This document shows, piece after piece, positions 1-8,169 of a stretch of 64,000 bases of DNA. The stretch covers positions 124,001-188,000 of the forward strand of contig CALRNL020000001.1 of the NCBI GenBank assembly GCA_943369525.1. The letters are read 5' to 3'. Under the pieces are notes generated by a model. That model ran no database searches, was not told the DNA's origin, and saw only the letters and a program-made list of their open reading frames with translations. Position 1 is the stretch's first letter. Each line of letters begins with the position of its first letter. The translations under genes and the position numbers were made by a program. This DNA comes from BAIKAL-G1 sp943369525. GTDB taxonomy: Bacteria; Cyanobacteriota; Cyanobacteriia; PCC-6307; Cyanobiaceae.

Positions 1-422
1 CGGCGGCGGAAGGCTTCCAGTTCGGCATCGGCGCTAGCTGGTTGGGCCACCTCCGCTCCCCCAGCTGGCGGGCCGCCGCCCTCCCCTGCCTGCTGCCCCA
101 GCAGCTCCTCCTTCCAGTTGGCCACGTCCATGTTCCGCTCCGGGGGAGCAATCAGCAGCCGGTCTTCGGCGGACTGGGGCAGGAACCCCGCTGGCACGAA
201 CTGGGCCTGGTAGCCCGCCTGGGTGCAGAACAGTTCAATCTCGTTGCGGTCGATCGCCTCAACGCTCGGCATCGGGAAATCCTGGGCTTCGAGCAGGCCG
301 GCGTAGCGTTCGGCGTCATCGGGGTCTTCAAACAACAGCACCAAGGTGGTGCCGTTGACCTCCAGGGAATGGATGCCTTCGGTGTCGCTGCCCGCATCAA
401 AGAGGAGCACGTGCACGGGCAT
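1..422 (-). CDS. DUF3110 domain protein (3' end cut by window edge)
   Basis: The reading frame opens with an ATG at 420-422 and stays open to the window edge, so about 140 codons are present and the C-terminus is missing. It starts MPVHVLLFDAG, followed by GIHSLEVNG and a LLFEDPDDAERYAGLLEAQ stretch typical of DUF3110, a small cyanobacterial and plastid family of unknown function. The later part (RLLIAPPERNMDVANW, then Gly/Ala-rich) looks like a C-terminal extension. The J-protein gene lies upstream on the same strand with about 226 bp between them, and that spacer contains short tandem repeats. The family call is fairly safe. No function can be stated. Confidence 0.8.
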   Translation of the reverse strand, partial: MPVHVLLFDAGSDTEGIHSLEVNGTTLVLLFEDPDDAERYAGLLEAQDFPMPSVEAIDRNEIELFCTQAGYQAQFVPAGFLPQSAEDRLLIAPPERNMDVANWKEELLGQQAGEGGGPPAGGAEVAQPASADAELEAFRR

Positions 423-477
423 GGAAAGCAGGTCTGGCGGCTGAAGCTTCAGTCTCTCACCAGGCTTTCGCACCGGG

Positions 478-575
478 CTGGTTCATGGGGTTGGTTCACG
501 AAGCCCTCTCCCAGGGGCACCACAGAAGGCCCACTCCAGAACCCAATCTCCCGCATCCAATCTCCCGCAACCAAG
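478..575. repeat. Short tandem repeats, 13-bp pair and 14-bp pair
   Basis: Downstream of the J-protein stop codon there are two small tandem repeats. At 478-503, CTGGTTCATGGGG is followed by TTGGTTCACGAAG (13-bp period). At 543-575, CCAATCTCCCGCAT is followed by CCAATCTCCCGCAA and a partial third copy CCAAG (14-bp period). They are discussed in the findings with similar arrays elsewhere in the window. Confidence 0.7.
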
Positions 576-648
576 CTGCTGCCTCCCCGCCCGGCGCCAT
601 CGGCAGCTCCAGCCAGGGGCCCCGGTCTAGGACCCCTGGGGGTCAGAC

Positions 649-1602
649 CTAATCCTCGGCTTCGCTGGCGAGCTGCTGCAGGCGCCGATAGAGGGCTTCT
701 TCCGCCTCAGTGAGCTCTTCGGGCACCACGACCCGGATCTCCACCAGCTGGTCGCCCCGCTGGCTCCCCCATGCCAGCCCCCGGCCCCGCAAACGCAACA
801 GCCGGCCACTGGAGGAGCCCGCCGGCACCCGCAGTTGCACCGGCCCCTCCAGGGTGGGCACCGCCACCCGGCAGCCCAGCACCGCATCGGCGGGGGCCAA
901 ATCAAGTTGGAACAACACCCGCAAGCCATCGATACGCAGGCCCTCCTGGGTGCGCACGCGCAGATGCAGAAAATGGTCGCCGCCGCCGGCGAGCACGCCG
1001 GCCAAGCGCAGGCGCCAGCCATCGCCGGCCAGGGGGGGCGTCCAGGTTTCCAGCACCGTGCCATCGGCCAGTTCCAGTTCGATGCGATCGCCGCTGAGGG
1101 CCTGGTCCGGCGTGAGTTCCACCACCGTTTCAGCGTCAACGCTCGCCACCACCGGCGCTGGCGGGGGTGGTGAGGCGGTGACGCCCCAGCCCTGGCCAGG
1201 GGCCTGGGACTGGGATTCGGGCCCCTGGGCATCGGGCCAAGTCCCTGGTTCGGGCTGCTCCTGCCGATCGCCAGGTTCGGAGCGGCCCTGGCGCCGGCCA
1301 AACAGGACCTCGACATAGGTATGGAAGTCGGGAAACCCGCTGGCAAAACGATCCAGCGGCGCACTGCCGTTGGCCCCCTGGCCCCGTTCCCAGGCCTGGC
1401 GCCGGCCCGGATCGCTGAGGATTGCGTAGGCCGCATTCACCGCCTTGAAATGCTCCTCGGCCACCGGGTCGTTGCCGTTGAGGTCCGGGTGCCAGAGGCG
1501 GGCCTGCTGGCGGAAGGCCCGCTTCAAGCTGGCGGCATCGGCGCCGGGCTCTAGGCCCAGCACGGCCCAAAGATCGGCGGTCTGGGTCGGGGTATCAAGC
1601 AC
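649..1602 (-). CDS. J-domain co-chaperone, class B (DnaJ/CbpA type)
   Basis: A 317-residue Hsp40. The N-terminal J-domain (about residues 8-75) carries the HPD motif at residues 38-40 (RLWHPDLNG), which stimulates Hsp70 ATPase. A linker around FHTYVEVLFGRRQ and a Gln/Gly/Pro-rich segment follow, then a C-terminal substrate-binding region (VELTPDQALSGDRIELEL through VPAGSSSGRLLRLRGRGL). There is no CxxCxGxG zinc-finger repeat, so it is not class A DnaJ. The start codon lies 5 bp after the dnaK stop, so the two genes are almost certainly one operon and the proteins are likely partners. Overlapping ORFs in other frames are GC-rich shadows. Confidence 0.9.
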   Translation of the reverse strand: MLDTPTQTADLWAVLGLEPGADAASLKRAFRQQARLWHPDLNGNDPVAEEHFKAVNAAYAILSDPGRRQAWERGQGANGSAPLDRFASGFPDFHTYVEVLFGRRQGRSEPGDRQEQPEPGTWPDAQGPESQSQAPGQGWGVTASPPPPAPVVASVDAETVVELTPDQALSGDRIELELADGTVLETWTPPLAGDGWRLRLAGVLAGGGDHFLHLRVRTQEGLRIDGLRVLFQLDLAPADAVLGCRVAVPTLEGPVQLRVPAGSSSGRLLRLRGRGLAWGSQRGDQLVEIRVVVPEELTEAEEALYRRLQQLASEAED

Positions 1603-1607
1603 GGGTC

Positions 1608-4085
1608 TCAGTCCCCAGCCCAGGGATCGTCCTGGCGGGGCCGGGCGCTTAGGGGACCAGACTTACGGCGTCCATAGGAGGGGTTGGCGCCGCCTTCGCC
1701 GGCATAGGGGTCCAGATCCCGTTCGGCGTAGGGGGCGGAAGGGCTGGCTGCCTGGCGCTCCCAGCTGGGCTGGTTCCAACCAGCCGGCTCCAGGTCGCCT
1801 CGCCAATCGCCACGGGGGTCATCGCTGGAATCAGGGGACCGATCCCCTTGGCCCAGGTCCCAGCGCCCTTGGGAGCGATCCCCCGGGCGGTCCCCGGGCT
1901 GGTCGGCCGCCCAGTCGGATCGGCGACGTCCTGGGCGATTGCCCAAAGGGTCCCCAGGGCCATCAAAGGAGTTAGGGCGATCCTGGTCCCGGTTCCAGTC
2001 CGCCCTGGGCTGATAGCGATCGCGACCCTCGCCAGACCCAATGGATCCAGCGGCGGCTCCGCCGATGGATCCATTGGTACCCCAGCTGGGTTGGTCCCAG
2101 GATCCCTGGCGAGCCAGGCCATCCCGCCAAGGATCCTGCAGGCCGCGGCGGCTACCGCCCCGGTCCCAGTCATCCCAGTCGTCATCGGCAAACAACTCAT
2201 CCTTGAGGGACCCCAGGGTGTTCTTGAGGCCCTGAAGAGGGCCGACCGCCTCGCTGCGGCGTTCGTTGGTGAGGCGGCGATTGAGGCCATACAGGGCCTC
2301 CTGGAGTTCGCTGACCGCCACCTCCAGCTCGGCCAGATCGCCGGCGGCCAGCAGGTCCTGCACTTGGCGCAACGTCAGTTCCACGGCCCGTTGCTGGCGG
2401 TCAGCGCCGTAGGGGCCCAGTTCAAGGGCGGCATCGCGCAGGCGCCGTTCCGCCTGGGCCACCAGGGTCTGGGCCCGGTTGCGGCGGTCGATCTCACTGC
2501 GTTTGCGCCGATCGTCCGTGGCCTTCAGCTCGGCTTCGGCCAGCAGGCGCTGCACCTCCTCTTCACTGAGGTTGGAGCCCCCCTGGATGCTGACGCTCTG
2601 TTGGCGTCCGGTGGTGCGGTCGGTGGCAGACACCTGCAGCAGGCCATTGGCGTCGATGTCAAAGGAGACCTGCACCTGGGGCACGCCCCGGGGCGCCGGC
2701 GGAATCCCCGACAGCCGGAAACGGCCCAGGGACTTGTTATCACTGGCCATCTGGCGCTCCCCCTGGAGCACATGGATTTCCACCGAGTTTTGATTGGCTT
2801 CCGAGGTGGAGAACACATCGGATTTACGCACCGGGATCGGCGTATTACGGGCAATCAGCACCTTCATCACGCCGCCAATCGTCTCTAGGCCAAGGGAGAG
2901 GGGACTGACGTCATTGAGCATCAGGTCGCGCAATTCGCCGGTCAGGATGCCGGCCTGCACAGCAGCTCCGATCGCCACCACCTCGTCGGGGTTGACCGAT
3001 TGGCAAGGCTCCAGGGGCACCAGGGTGCGCACCATGGCTTGCACCATCGGCATGCGGGTGCCGCCCCCCACCAACACCACATCATCGATGTCTTCGGCTG
3101 CCAGACCGGCATCGCGCAGGGCCCGCTGCACCGGGCGCAGAAGTCGATCAAGCAGGTCGCCGCAGAGACCCTCAAAGGTGCGGCGCTCCAAGGTGGTTTC
3201 AATGTGGAGCGGGCCGGCTTCGGCGGTGGCAAGAAAGGGCAGGGAAATTGGTGTGCTTTGCACACCGGAGAGCTCCTGCTTGGCCTTTTCGGCCGCTTCG
3301 GTGAGCCGCTGCAGGGCCTGGCGATCACGGCGCAGGTCGATCTGATGTTGGGCCAGAAAGGCTTCGGCCAGCCAATCGACGATGCGCCGATCCCAATCGT
3401 TGCCGCCCAGCTGGGTGTCCCCACTGGTGGCCTTGACGTCAAAAACGCCATTGGCGATCCGCAACACCGACACATCGAAGGTGCCGCCGCCCAGGTCGAA
3501 CACCAGCACCCGCTTGACGGCACTGCGATCGAAGCCGTAGGCCAGGGCCGCAGCTGTTGGTTCGTTCAGGATCCGCTCGACGCTGATGCCGGCGAGCCGC
3601 CCAGCATCGCGGGTGGCCTGGCGCTGGGCGTCGTTGAAATAGGCCGGCACGGTGATCACCGCCGCCTCCACCGGCTCACCCAGGTAGGTGGCCGCATCGT
3701 CAACAAGTTTGCGCAGCAGGCTGGCCACCAACTCTTCGGGGGCGTATTCCCGTTCGGTCGCCGGGCAAACCACCCGCACGTTGCCCTGGTCGTTGGCCCG
3801 GATCGTGTAGGGCACCGCCAGGCTGCCCTCCTCCAATTCATCCCAACGCCGGCCGACGTAGCGCTTGAGATTGGCAAAGGTATTGCGGGGGTTCAGCACC
3901 AATTGGCGCCGGGCCAGCTGGCCCACCAACAACTCCTGGTCCCGGTTGAAGCCCAACACCGATGGGGTCGTGCGTCCCCCCTCGGCGCTGGCGATCACCT
4001 GGGGACGGCCGCCTTCAAGTACCGCCACCACGGAGTTGGTGGTGCCCAAGTCGATGCCAACGATCCGCCCCATGGATCCGCGCAT
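1608..4085 (-). CDS. dnaK: Hsp70 chaperone, DnaK3-like, with long disordered C-terminal tail
   Basis: An 825-residue Hsp70. The nucleotide-binding domain (about 1-385) starts with GRIVGIDLGTTNS and contains VFDLGGGTFDVS and VLVGGGTRMP. The substrate-binding domain follows (about 390-510, NDVSPLSLGLETIGG), then a helical lid to about 610. From about 620 to the end is an unusual tail rich in Asp, Arg, Gly, Ser and Pro with Trp about every 17 residues. It is far longer than E. coli DnaK (638 residues) and resembles in length the cyanobacterial DnaK3 class, known for C-terminal extensions and thylakoid association. The start may be the listed ATG (MRGSMGR) or the ATG four codons later at 4073. 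It forms an operon with the J-protein. Confidence 0.93.
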   Translation of the reverse strand: MRGSMGRIVGIDLGTTNSVVAVLEGGRPQVIASAEGGRTTPSVLGFNRDQELLVGQLARRQLVLNPRNTFANLKRYVGRRWDELEEGSLAVPYTIRANDQGNVRVVCPATEREYAPEELVASLLRKLVDDAATYLGEPVEAAVITVPAYFNDAQRQATRDAGRLAGISVERILNEPTAAALAYGFDRSAVKRVLVFDLGGGTFDVSVLRIANGVFDVKATSGDTQLGGNDWDRRIVDWLAEAFLAQHQIDLRRDRQALQRLTEAAEKAKQELSGVQSTPISLPFLATAEAGPLHIETTLERRTFEGLCGDLLDRLLRPVQRALRDAGLAAEDIDDVVLVGGGTRMPMVQAMVRTLVPLEPCQSVNPDEVVAIGAAVQAGILTGELRDLMLNDVSPLSLGLETIGGVMKVLIARNTPIPVRKSDVFSTSEANQNSVEIHVLQGERQMASDNKSLGRFRLSGIPPAPRGVPQVQVSFDIDANGLLQVSATDRTTGRQQSVSIQGGSNLSEEEVQRLLAEAELKATDDRRKRSEIDRRNRAQTLVAQAERRLRDAALELGPYGADRQQRAVELTLRQVQDLLAAGDLAELEVAVSELQEALYGLNRRLTNERRSEAVGPLQGLKNTLGSLKDELFADDDWDDWDRGGSRRGLQDPWRDGLARQGSWDQPSWGTNGSIGGAAAGSIGSGEGRDRYQPRADWNRDQDRPNSFDGPGDPLGNRPGRRRSDWAADQPGDRPGDRSQGRWDLGQGDRSPDSSDDPRGDWRGDLEPAGWNQPSWERQAASPSAPYAERDLDPYAGEGGANPSYGRRKSGPLSARPRQDDPWAGD

Positions 4086-4189
4086 GGAAACCCCAAACTA
4101 ACGGCCTGAAAGCCCATCCCTTGGCCAGGCCAGCCGTCCTGCCAACCGGCTGGCCGATCACCAGCTTGGGACAGGGGAATTCAAGGCAT

Positions 4190-4214
4190 AAAAAAACCGG
4201 CGTGGGCCGGTTTT
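4190..4214 (-). terminator. Rho-independent terminator of tRNA-Ser
   Basis: Read on the minus strand, the stem AAAACCGG / CCGGTTTT with a 6-base loop is followed by a T-run and lies directly downstream of the tRNA-Ser gene. This is a textbook intrinsic terminator. Confidence 0.8.
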
Positions 4215-4218
4215 CAAC

Positions 4219-4304
4219 GGAGAGGGAGGGATTCGAACCCTCGATAGAGTTGCCCCTATACAGCATTTCCAATGCTGCGCCTTCGACCACTCGGCCACCT
4301 CTCC
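4219..4304 (-). tRNA. tRNA-Ser (anticodon GGA)
   Basis: The 86-nt minus-strand sequence folds as a class II tRNA. The acceptor stem is GGAGAGG / CCTCTCC, the D-arm is GCCGAGTGGTCGAAGGC, and the anticodon loop TTGGAAA gives anticodon GGA (serine UCC/UCU). There is a long variable arm and a T-arm with GGTTCGAATCC. CCA is not encoded. A terminator follows immediately. Confidence 0.95.
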
Positions 4305-4365
4305 GTAAGTTCGGGGGCAAGTGGGGCAACTGGGAGAATGTAGCAGTCACCCTCCAGGGCCCTTG

Positions 4366-4734
4366 ATGGCGCAGCTTTACCCGATCACGGTGCACTGGCG
4401 CCAAGAGCAGCGCACAATCCGCCTGGACGTGCCCGAAGGCGCCTACATCCTGCGCAGCTTCGAGGAACAGGGGCAACCGTTACCCTTCAGCTGCCGCAAT
4501 GGCTGCTGCACCGCCTGTGCCGTGCGCGTGCTGGCCGGCGAGATCGACCAGCGCGAATCCCTGGGCCTCTCCAAGGACGTGCGCGACAAGGGCTACGGCC
4601 TGCTCTGCGTCGCCCGGGCCCTGGGGCCCCTGGAGGTGGAAACCCAGGATGAGGACGAGGTGTATGACCTCCAGTTCGGCCGGTTCTTTGGCCGTGGCAA
4701 GGTGCGTGCCGGCCTGCCCCTCGACGACGAATGA
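4366..4734 (+). CDS. Plant-type 2Fe-2S ferredoxin
   Basis: A 122-residue ferredoxin. It has the CX4CX2C cluster-binding loop in FSCRNGCCTAC and the fourth Cys in YGLLCVARAL. An extra Cys sits directly before the second ligand. The beta-grasp fold is indicated by ITVHWRQEQRTIRLDVPEGAYILRSFEEQG. The tail after the cluster (EVETQDEDEVYDLQFGRFF) is longer and more acidic than in photosynthetic PetF, so this is a divergent ferredoxin whose partner is unknown. The ATG at 4366 is chosen because the fold starts right after it; an upstream in-frame start at 4321 would add residues with no match to the fold. The stop overlaps the next gene by 4 bp (ATGA), so the two genes are co-translated. Confidence 0.88.
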   Translation: MAQLYPITVHWRQEQRTIRLDVPEGAYILRSFEEQGQPLPFSCRNGCCTACAVRVLAGEIDQRESLGLSKDVRDKGYGLLCVARALGPLEVETQDEDEVYDLQFGRFFGRGKVRAGLPLDDE

Positions 4735-5630
4735 GCCAGCCCAGCCGCTGCTCCGACCTCAGCTTGAGGGATTCCGGCCTGGAGCCTGCAGAACTGCAAC
4801 GGCTGGTGGCCGTAGCCAGGGAGGCGGCCAGCGCCGGCGCCGAACGGCTGATGCACCACTTCGGCCACCTCGAGCGCATCCGCGAAAAGGGGCGCGCCGG
4901 CGATTTGGTGACCGAAGCCGATGAGGCGGCTGAGGCAGCCGTGCTGGCGGTATTGCATCGCCACACCCCGGATTTCGGGGTCTTGGCCGAGGAAAGCGGC
5001 TGGAAGGAGGGCCTATCGGACCTGGCCTGGTGCGTTGATCCCCTCGATGGCACCACCAACTTCGCCCACGGATTTCCCTTCTTTGCCACGTCGATCGGCC
5101 TGACTTGGCAGGGGCGGCCCCTGCTCGGAGCCCTGGCCGTGCCCGCCCTCGATCAACACTTCTGGGCCGCCCCGGGTCTAGGGGCCTGGTGCAACGACCA
5201 GCCGATCCAGGTGAGTGACTGCCAGGACCTGGCCTCCTCCCTGCTCGTGACGGGCTTTGCCTACGACCGCCACACGCGACTGGACAACAACTACGCCGAA
5301 TTCGCCTTCTTCACCCATCGCAGCCGCGGCGTGCGCCGGCCCGGGGCAGCGGCGGTAGATCTGGCCTTTGTGGCCGCCGGCCGGCTCGATGGCTACTGGG
5401 AGCGGGGCCTCTCCCCCTGGGACCTGGCCGCCGGAGTGGTGCTGGTGGAGCAGGCGGGCGGCGTGGTGTGCGCCTACGACGGCGGGCCGGCCAACCTGGC
5501 CGAAGGGCGGCTGATCGCCTGCGCCCCCGGCCTGCGGGGGGCCCTGATCGATGGCCTGGCCGCCTGTAGGCCCCTGGCCGGCAGCAGCTATGGCGCTCCC
5601 GACCTCGACCAACCCGGGGCCAACCCTTAG
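4731..5630 (+). CDS. Inositol monophosphatase family phosphatase
   Basis: A 299-residue Mg-dependent, Li-sensitive type phosphatase. It contains LVTEADEAAE, the metal-binding LAEESGW, motif DPLDGTTNF (residues 103-111) and the C-terminal metal motif SPWDLAAGVVLVEQAGG. The family hydrolyses inositol phosphates, histidinol phosphate, 3'-phosphoadenosine 5'-phosphate or sugar bisphosphates, and sequence alone does not settle which. Its neighbour is hisZ, so a histidinol-phosphatase role is conceivable but unproven. It overlaps the ferredoxin gene by 4 bp at its start. Confidence 0.9.
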   Translation: MSQPSRCSDLSLRDSGLEPAELQRLVAVAREAASAGAERLMHHFGHLERIREKGRAGDLVTEADEAAEAAVLAVLHRHTPDFGVLAEESGWKEGLSDLAWCVDPLDGTTNFAHGFPFFATSIGLTWQGRPLLGALAVPALDQHFWAAPGLGAWCNDQPIQVSDCQDLASSLLVTGFAYDRHTRLDNNYAEFAFFTHRSRGVRRPGAAAVDLAFVAAGRLDGYWERGLSPWDLAAGVVLVEQAGGVVCAYDGGPANLAEGRLIACAPGLRGALIDGLAACRPLAGSSYGAPDLDQPGANP

Positions 5631-5699
5631 GAACCCGGACCCGGAAGGGGTGACCGTGGCTCCATAGGATCCGCAGGAAATCGCTCTTGCCCATCCCCC

Positions 5700-6908
5700 A
5701 TGGCCCTGCAACCCGCCGCCGGCGCCAGGGACCTCAATCCCCAACAGGTGGATGGCAACCGCACCCTGGTCAGCCAGCTGGCCAGGATCTATCGGCTCTG
5801 GGGTTACGAGGAGGTGGCGCCGCCCACCATTGAACGGCTGGAAACGCTCCAGGCAGGCGGCGGCATCGATGGCCGGGAGTTAGTGCGGCTGGCCACGGAA
5901 GAGGCCCTGGGCCTGCGTCCCGAGATGACAGCCTCAATTGCCCGGGCGGCCGGCACCCGCATGGCGGGCCGCAGCCGGCCCCTGCGTCTCTGGTACACCG
6001 GGCCGATCTACCGCAGCCGCCAGGCCGATGGCGGTGGCAGCAGCGGTGGCCAGCAGATTGTTGAGGAATTGCAAAGCGGTGTGGAATTGCTGGGCGGAGC
6101 CAGCGCCGCCGATGACAGCGAGCTGTTGCGGCTCTTGCTCGCCTGCCTGCGCAGCCTGGGCCTGGGCCTGGGGCAGCAAACCCAGTTGCTGCTCGGGCAC
6201 CACGGCGTGCTCACGGCCCTGCTCGACCAGGTGCCGGCCGAGCAACGCACGGCCGCCAGGCAAGCCTTAACGGGCTTTGATTTTCTGGCCATCGCCGCCC
6301 TGCCCCTGCCGGAAGCCCAGCGCCAGGGCCTGCAACGCCTCATGCGGCTGCGGGGCGAGCCGGCTGCCGTGCTCTACCAACTCGAACAACTGCTCGGGCC
6401 CTGTGCCCTCCTGGAGAACCTGGCCACAACCCTGGCCACCCTGGCGCCTACGGCTGCCGCCCAGGGGGTGGGCCTCAGCTTCGATCCCAGCTTCCAGCCC
6501 CACTTCGCCCTCTACGACGGTCTGGTGCTCAAGGTGGTTTGCCGGGGAACGGATACGGCCCCCGTGGAGATTGCCAGTGGCGGCCGCTACGACGCCCTGG
6601 TGGGCCGCTTCTGCGGGTTGGCAGGCCAGGCCACGGCGGCGGGTATGGGCTTTGGCTTCGCCGTGGAACCCATTCGCGACCTGCTCGAGGCGACGGCCCG
6701 GGCCGGATCCGGGAATCGGCCTGGCCAAGGTCCAATCCTGGTGGCCTACGGCCAGGCCAGCCAGCTGCCCCAGGCCCTCGACCAGCTCGAAGCCCTCCAT
6801 GGCCAGGGAGAGGCGGCCGAACTGCTGAGCGGCCCTTGCGCCACGGCAGCCGAGGCCGAGCAGCAGGCCATCCGCCGGGGGTGCAGCTCCACCCTTTGGA
6901 TCGCCTGA
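5700..6908 (+). CDS. hisZ: ATP phosphoribosyltransferase regulatory subunit HisZ
   Basis: A 402-residue paralogue of class II histidyl-tRNA synthetase that pairs with short-form HisG in the first step of histidine synthesis. The N-terminus (ARIYRLWGYEEVAPPTIERLE) and the motif-2-like region LRPEMTASIARAAGTRMAGRS..LRLWYTGPIYR match HisZ. ASGGRYDALVGRFCG and AAGMGFGFAVEPI correspond to the HisRS-like core. The anticodon-binding domain of true HisRS is missing and the C-terminus is short, which argues for HisZ. Start ATG at 5700, about 70 bp after the phosphatase gene. Confidence 0.92.
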   Translation: MALQPAAGARDLNPQQVDGNRTLVSQLARIYRLWGYEEVAPPTIERLETLQAGGGIDGRELVRLATEEALGLRPEMTASIARAAGTRMAGRSRPLRLWYTGPIYRSRQADGGGSSGGQQIVEELQSGVELLGGASAADDSELLRLLLACLRSLGLGLGQQTQLLLGHHGVLTALLDQVPAEQRTAARQALTGFDFLAIAALPLPEAQRQGLQRLMRLRGEPAAVLYQLEQLLGPCALLENLATTLATLAPTAAAQGVGLSFDPSFQPHFALYDGLVLKVVCRGTDTAPVEIASGGRYDALVGRFCGLAGQATAAGMGFGFAVEPIRDLLEATARAGSGNRPGQGPILVAYGQASQLPQALDQLEALHGQGEAAELLSGPCATAAEAEQQAIRRGCSSTLWIA

Positions 6909-6944
6909 GCCCCTGCCTAGGATCACTATCGCTTTGAGCAACCG

Positions 6945-7166
6945 ATGGCCCACACAATCCTCACCGATGTCTGCGAGGGTGTGGCCGATTGCGTCGATGC
7001 CTGCCCGGTGGCCTGCATCAACCCCGGTAGCGGCGCCAATAGCAAAGGCACCCCCTTCTATTGGATCGATTTCGACACCTGCATCGATTGCGGAATCTGC
7101 CTGCAGGTCTGCCCGGTGGCCGGGGCGATCGTGCCTGAGGAGCGGCCCGACCAGCAGCGTTCCTGA
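6945..7166 (+). CDS. Small 4Fe-4S cluster ferredoxin
   Basis: A 73-residue protein with two Cys groups: VCEGVADCVDACPVACI near the N-terminus and CIDCGICLQVCPV near the C-terminus. The second is a canonical CxxCxxCxxxCP 4Fe-4S motif. The first has an irregular spacing (Cys 10, 16, 20, 24), as in bacterial FdxA-like 7Fe/8Fe ferredoxins. A small insertion (NPGSGANSKGTPFYWIDF) separates the motifs. It is a soluble electron carrier of unknown partner. The gene starts 37 bp after hisZ. Confidence 0.88.
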   Translation: MAHTILTDVCEGVADCVDACPVACINPGSGANSKGTPFYWIDFDTCIDCGICLQVCPVAGAIVPEERPDQQRS

Positions 7167-7258
7167 GGGATTCGATCCCACCAACCGGGGCCCATTCCCG
7201 GTCAACTTCGACCCAGTTTTGACCGTCGGGCATGGTGGGGGCCCGTTGGGCTTTTCCC

Positions 7259-7648
7259 ATGGCTGATGCCCCCTATCTGGTTGCCCTTGCCCTGGTGGAG
7301 TTAGACGGCAAGCGGAGCCTGCCGATTGCCGGGCGCTCCCAAAGCGCCGCCGCTGCCCAGCAGGGGGATCCTGGCCAGGAGGGCCTCAGCCTGGCCCTGG
7401 AACTGCTCTTGCGCCTCTGGCAACGCACTGATGGGGGTCTGCTGCAACGGGCCTGCGGCGAAACCAGCCTGCTGCTGGTGGAGATCCCCCTGGACGTGGT
7501 GAGCGACAAACTGCCGATCCTTAAGGCCCGCTGGCTGGCCGATGGTGACAACGAGGCCTTCCAGGCCGGTCTTCAGGGCCTGGCGCAGCGGGGCTGGCGG
7601 GTGGTGTTTGCGAAATACGAGCCCGTGGCCCTGGTCGCCTGGCCTTAA
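7259..7648 (+). CDS. Conserved-looking hypothetical protein
   Basis: About 129 residues starting MADAPYLVALALVELDGK. I do not recognise the family. The protein looks like a small soluble alpha/beta domain: a hydrophobic N-terminal strand, a charged middle, and a C-terminal GWRVVFAKYEPVALVAWP. It has no membrane segment, signal peptide or Cys motif. The upstream in-frame ATG at 7232 is possible, but 7259 gives the cleaner start. It lies between the 4Fe-4S ferredoxin and a small zinc-ribbon-like protein on the same strand. Codon use resembles the neighbours. Confidence 0.7.
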   Translation: MADAPYLVALALVELDGKRSLPIAGRSQSAAAAQQGDPGQEGLSLALELLLRLWQRTDGGLLQRACGETSLLLVEIPLDVVSDKLPILKARWLADGDNEAFQAGLQGLAQRGWRVVFAKYEPVALVAWP

Positions 7649-7731
7649 CGATCCAGCGGCTCCCAGGGCTTGATCCGGCCGATACGATTTCGCTCCGCCT
7701 CGCCCCAGGCGCGTCCCCTTCTCCCTAGGCC

Positions 7732-8073
7732 ATGGCCTGTCCCAATTGCTGCAGCTGGTCCGTCCGCTCCGACCGCAGCTTGGCCGGTCGCATGGTCTGC
7801 GGCCGTTGCGGCTCGCCCCTGGCGGGACCTGGCCGCCGGGGCCACCGCTCCCGGCACCCGCCCAGGGCTCGGATGGGCCCGTTCCCAGCCCGTCTCAGCC
7901 AGCTAAAGCCCGGCTGGTGGGGCCTGGCCATCCTGCTGGCGCTGGGGGCGGGCCTGGCCTTGGTGGAGCCACCCCCAGGCCGCCAAGGAAGCCCCCTTCC
8001 CGGCAGCGGCTTGGGCGGCCCAGGCCTGGTGGCGCCAGGTCAGGGCGGCGGTTGGCAGTCCCTGAACCCCTGA
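7732..8073 (+). CDS. Small zinc-ribbon-like membrane protein
   Basis: A 113-residue ORF. The N-terminus has paired cysteines (CPNCC and, about 20 residues later, CGRCG) that could bind one zinc ion. A basic stretch follows, then one hydrophobic segment (WGLAILLALGAGLALVE) that could span the membrane, and a Gly/Pro-rich tail. The arrangement of a cytosolic zinc ribbon plus one membrane helix is seen in many small bacterial proteins of unknown role. No family was recognised, and another overlapping frame is open here too. Confidence 0.5.
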   Translation: MACPNCCSWSVRSDRSLAGRMVCGRCGSPLAGPGRRGHRSRHPPRARMGPFPARLSQLKPGWWGLAILLALGAGLALVEPPPGRQGSPLPGSGLGGPGLVAPGQGGGWQSLNP

Positions 8074-8169
8074 CTGGCTCCTGCAGCCCGGAGAAATCGA
8101 CCCAGCCCAGAACCATCCAGGCACCCAATCTGGAGAGTTCGGCTGATGCCCATCGTTCAATGGTTGGGA

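Noticed and set aside
42..713. Long plus-strand ORF across the DUF3110 gene and spacer
   Set aside because: It is antisense to a recognisable DUF3110 gene and to the J-protein 3' end, with no motifs. A GC-rich shadow frame.
3000..4109. 369-codon plus ORF (and 1848-2888) opposite dnaK
   Set aside because: Exactly antisense to the conserved Hsp70 coding sequence and rich in His/Gly/Gln. Shadow ORFs.
7170..7182. GGGATTCGATCCC palindrome after the 4Fe-4S ferredoxin
   Set aside because: The stem is only 5 bp and lacks a T-run. Too weak to call a terminator, and no tRNA surrounds it.
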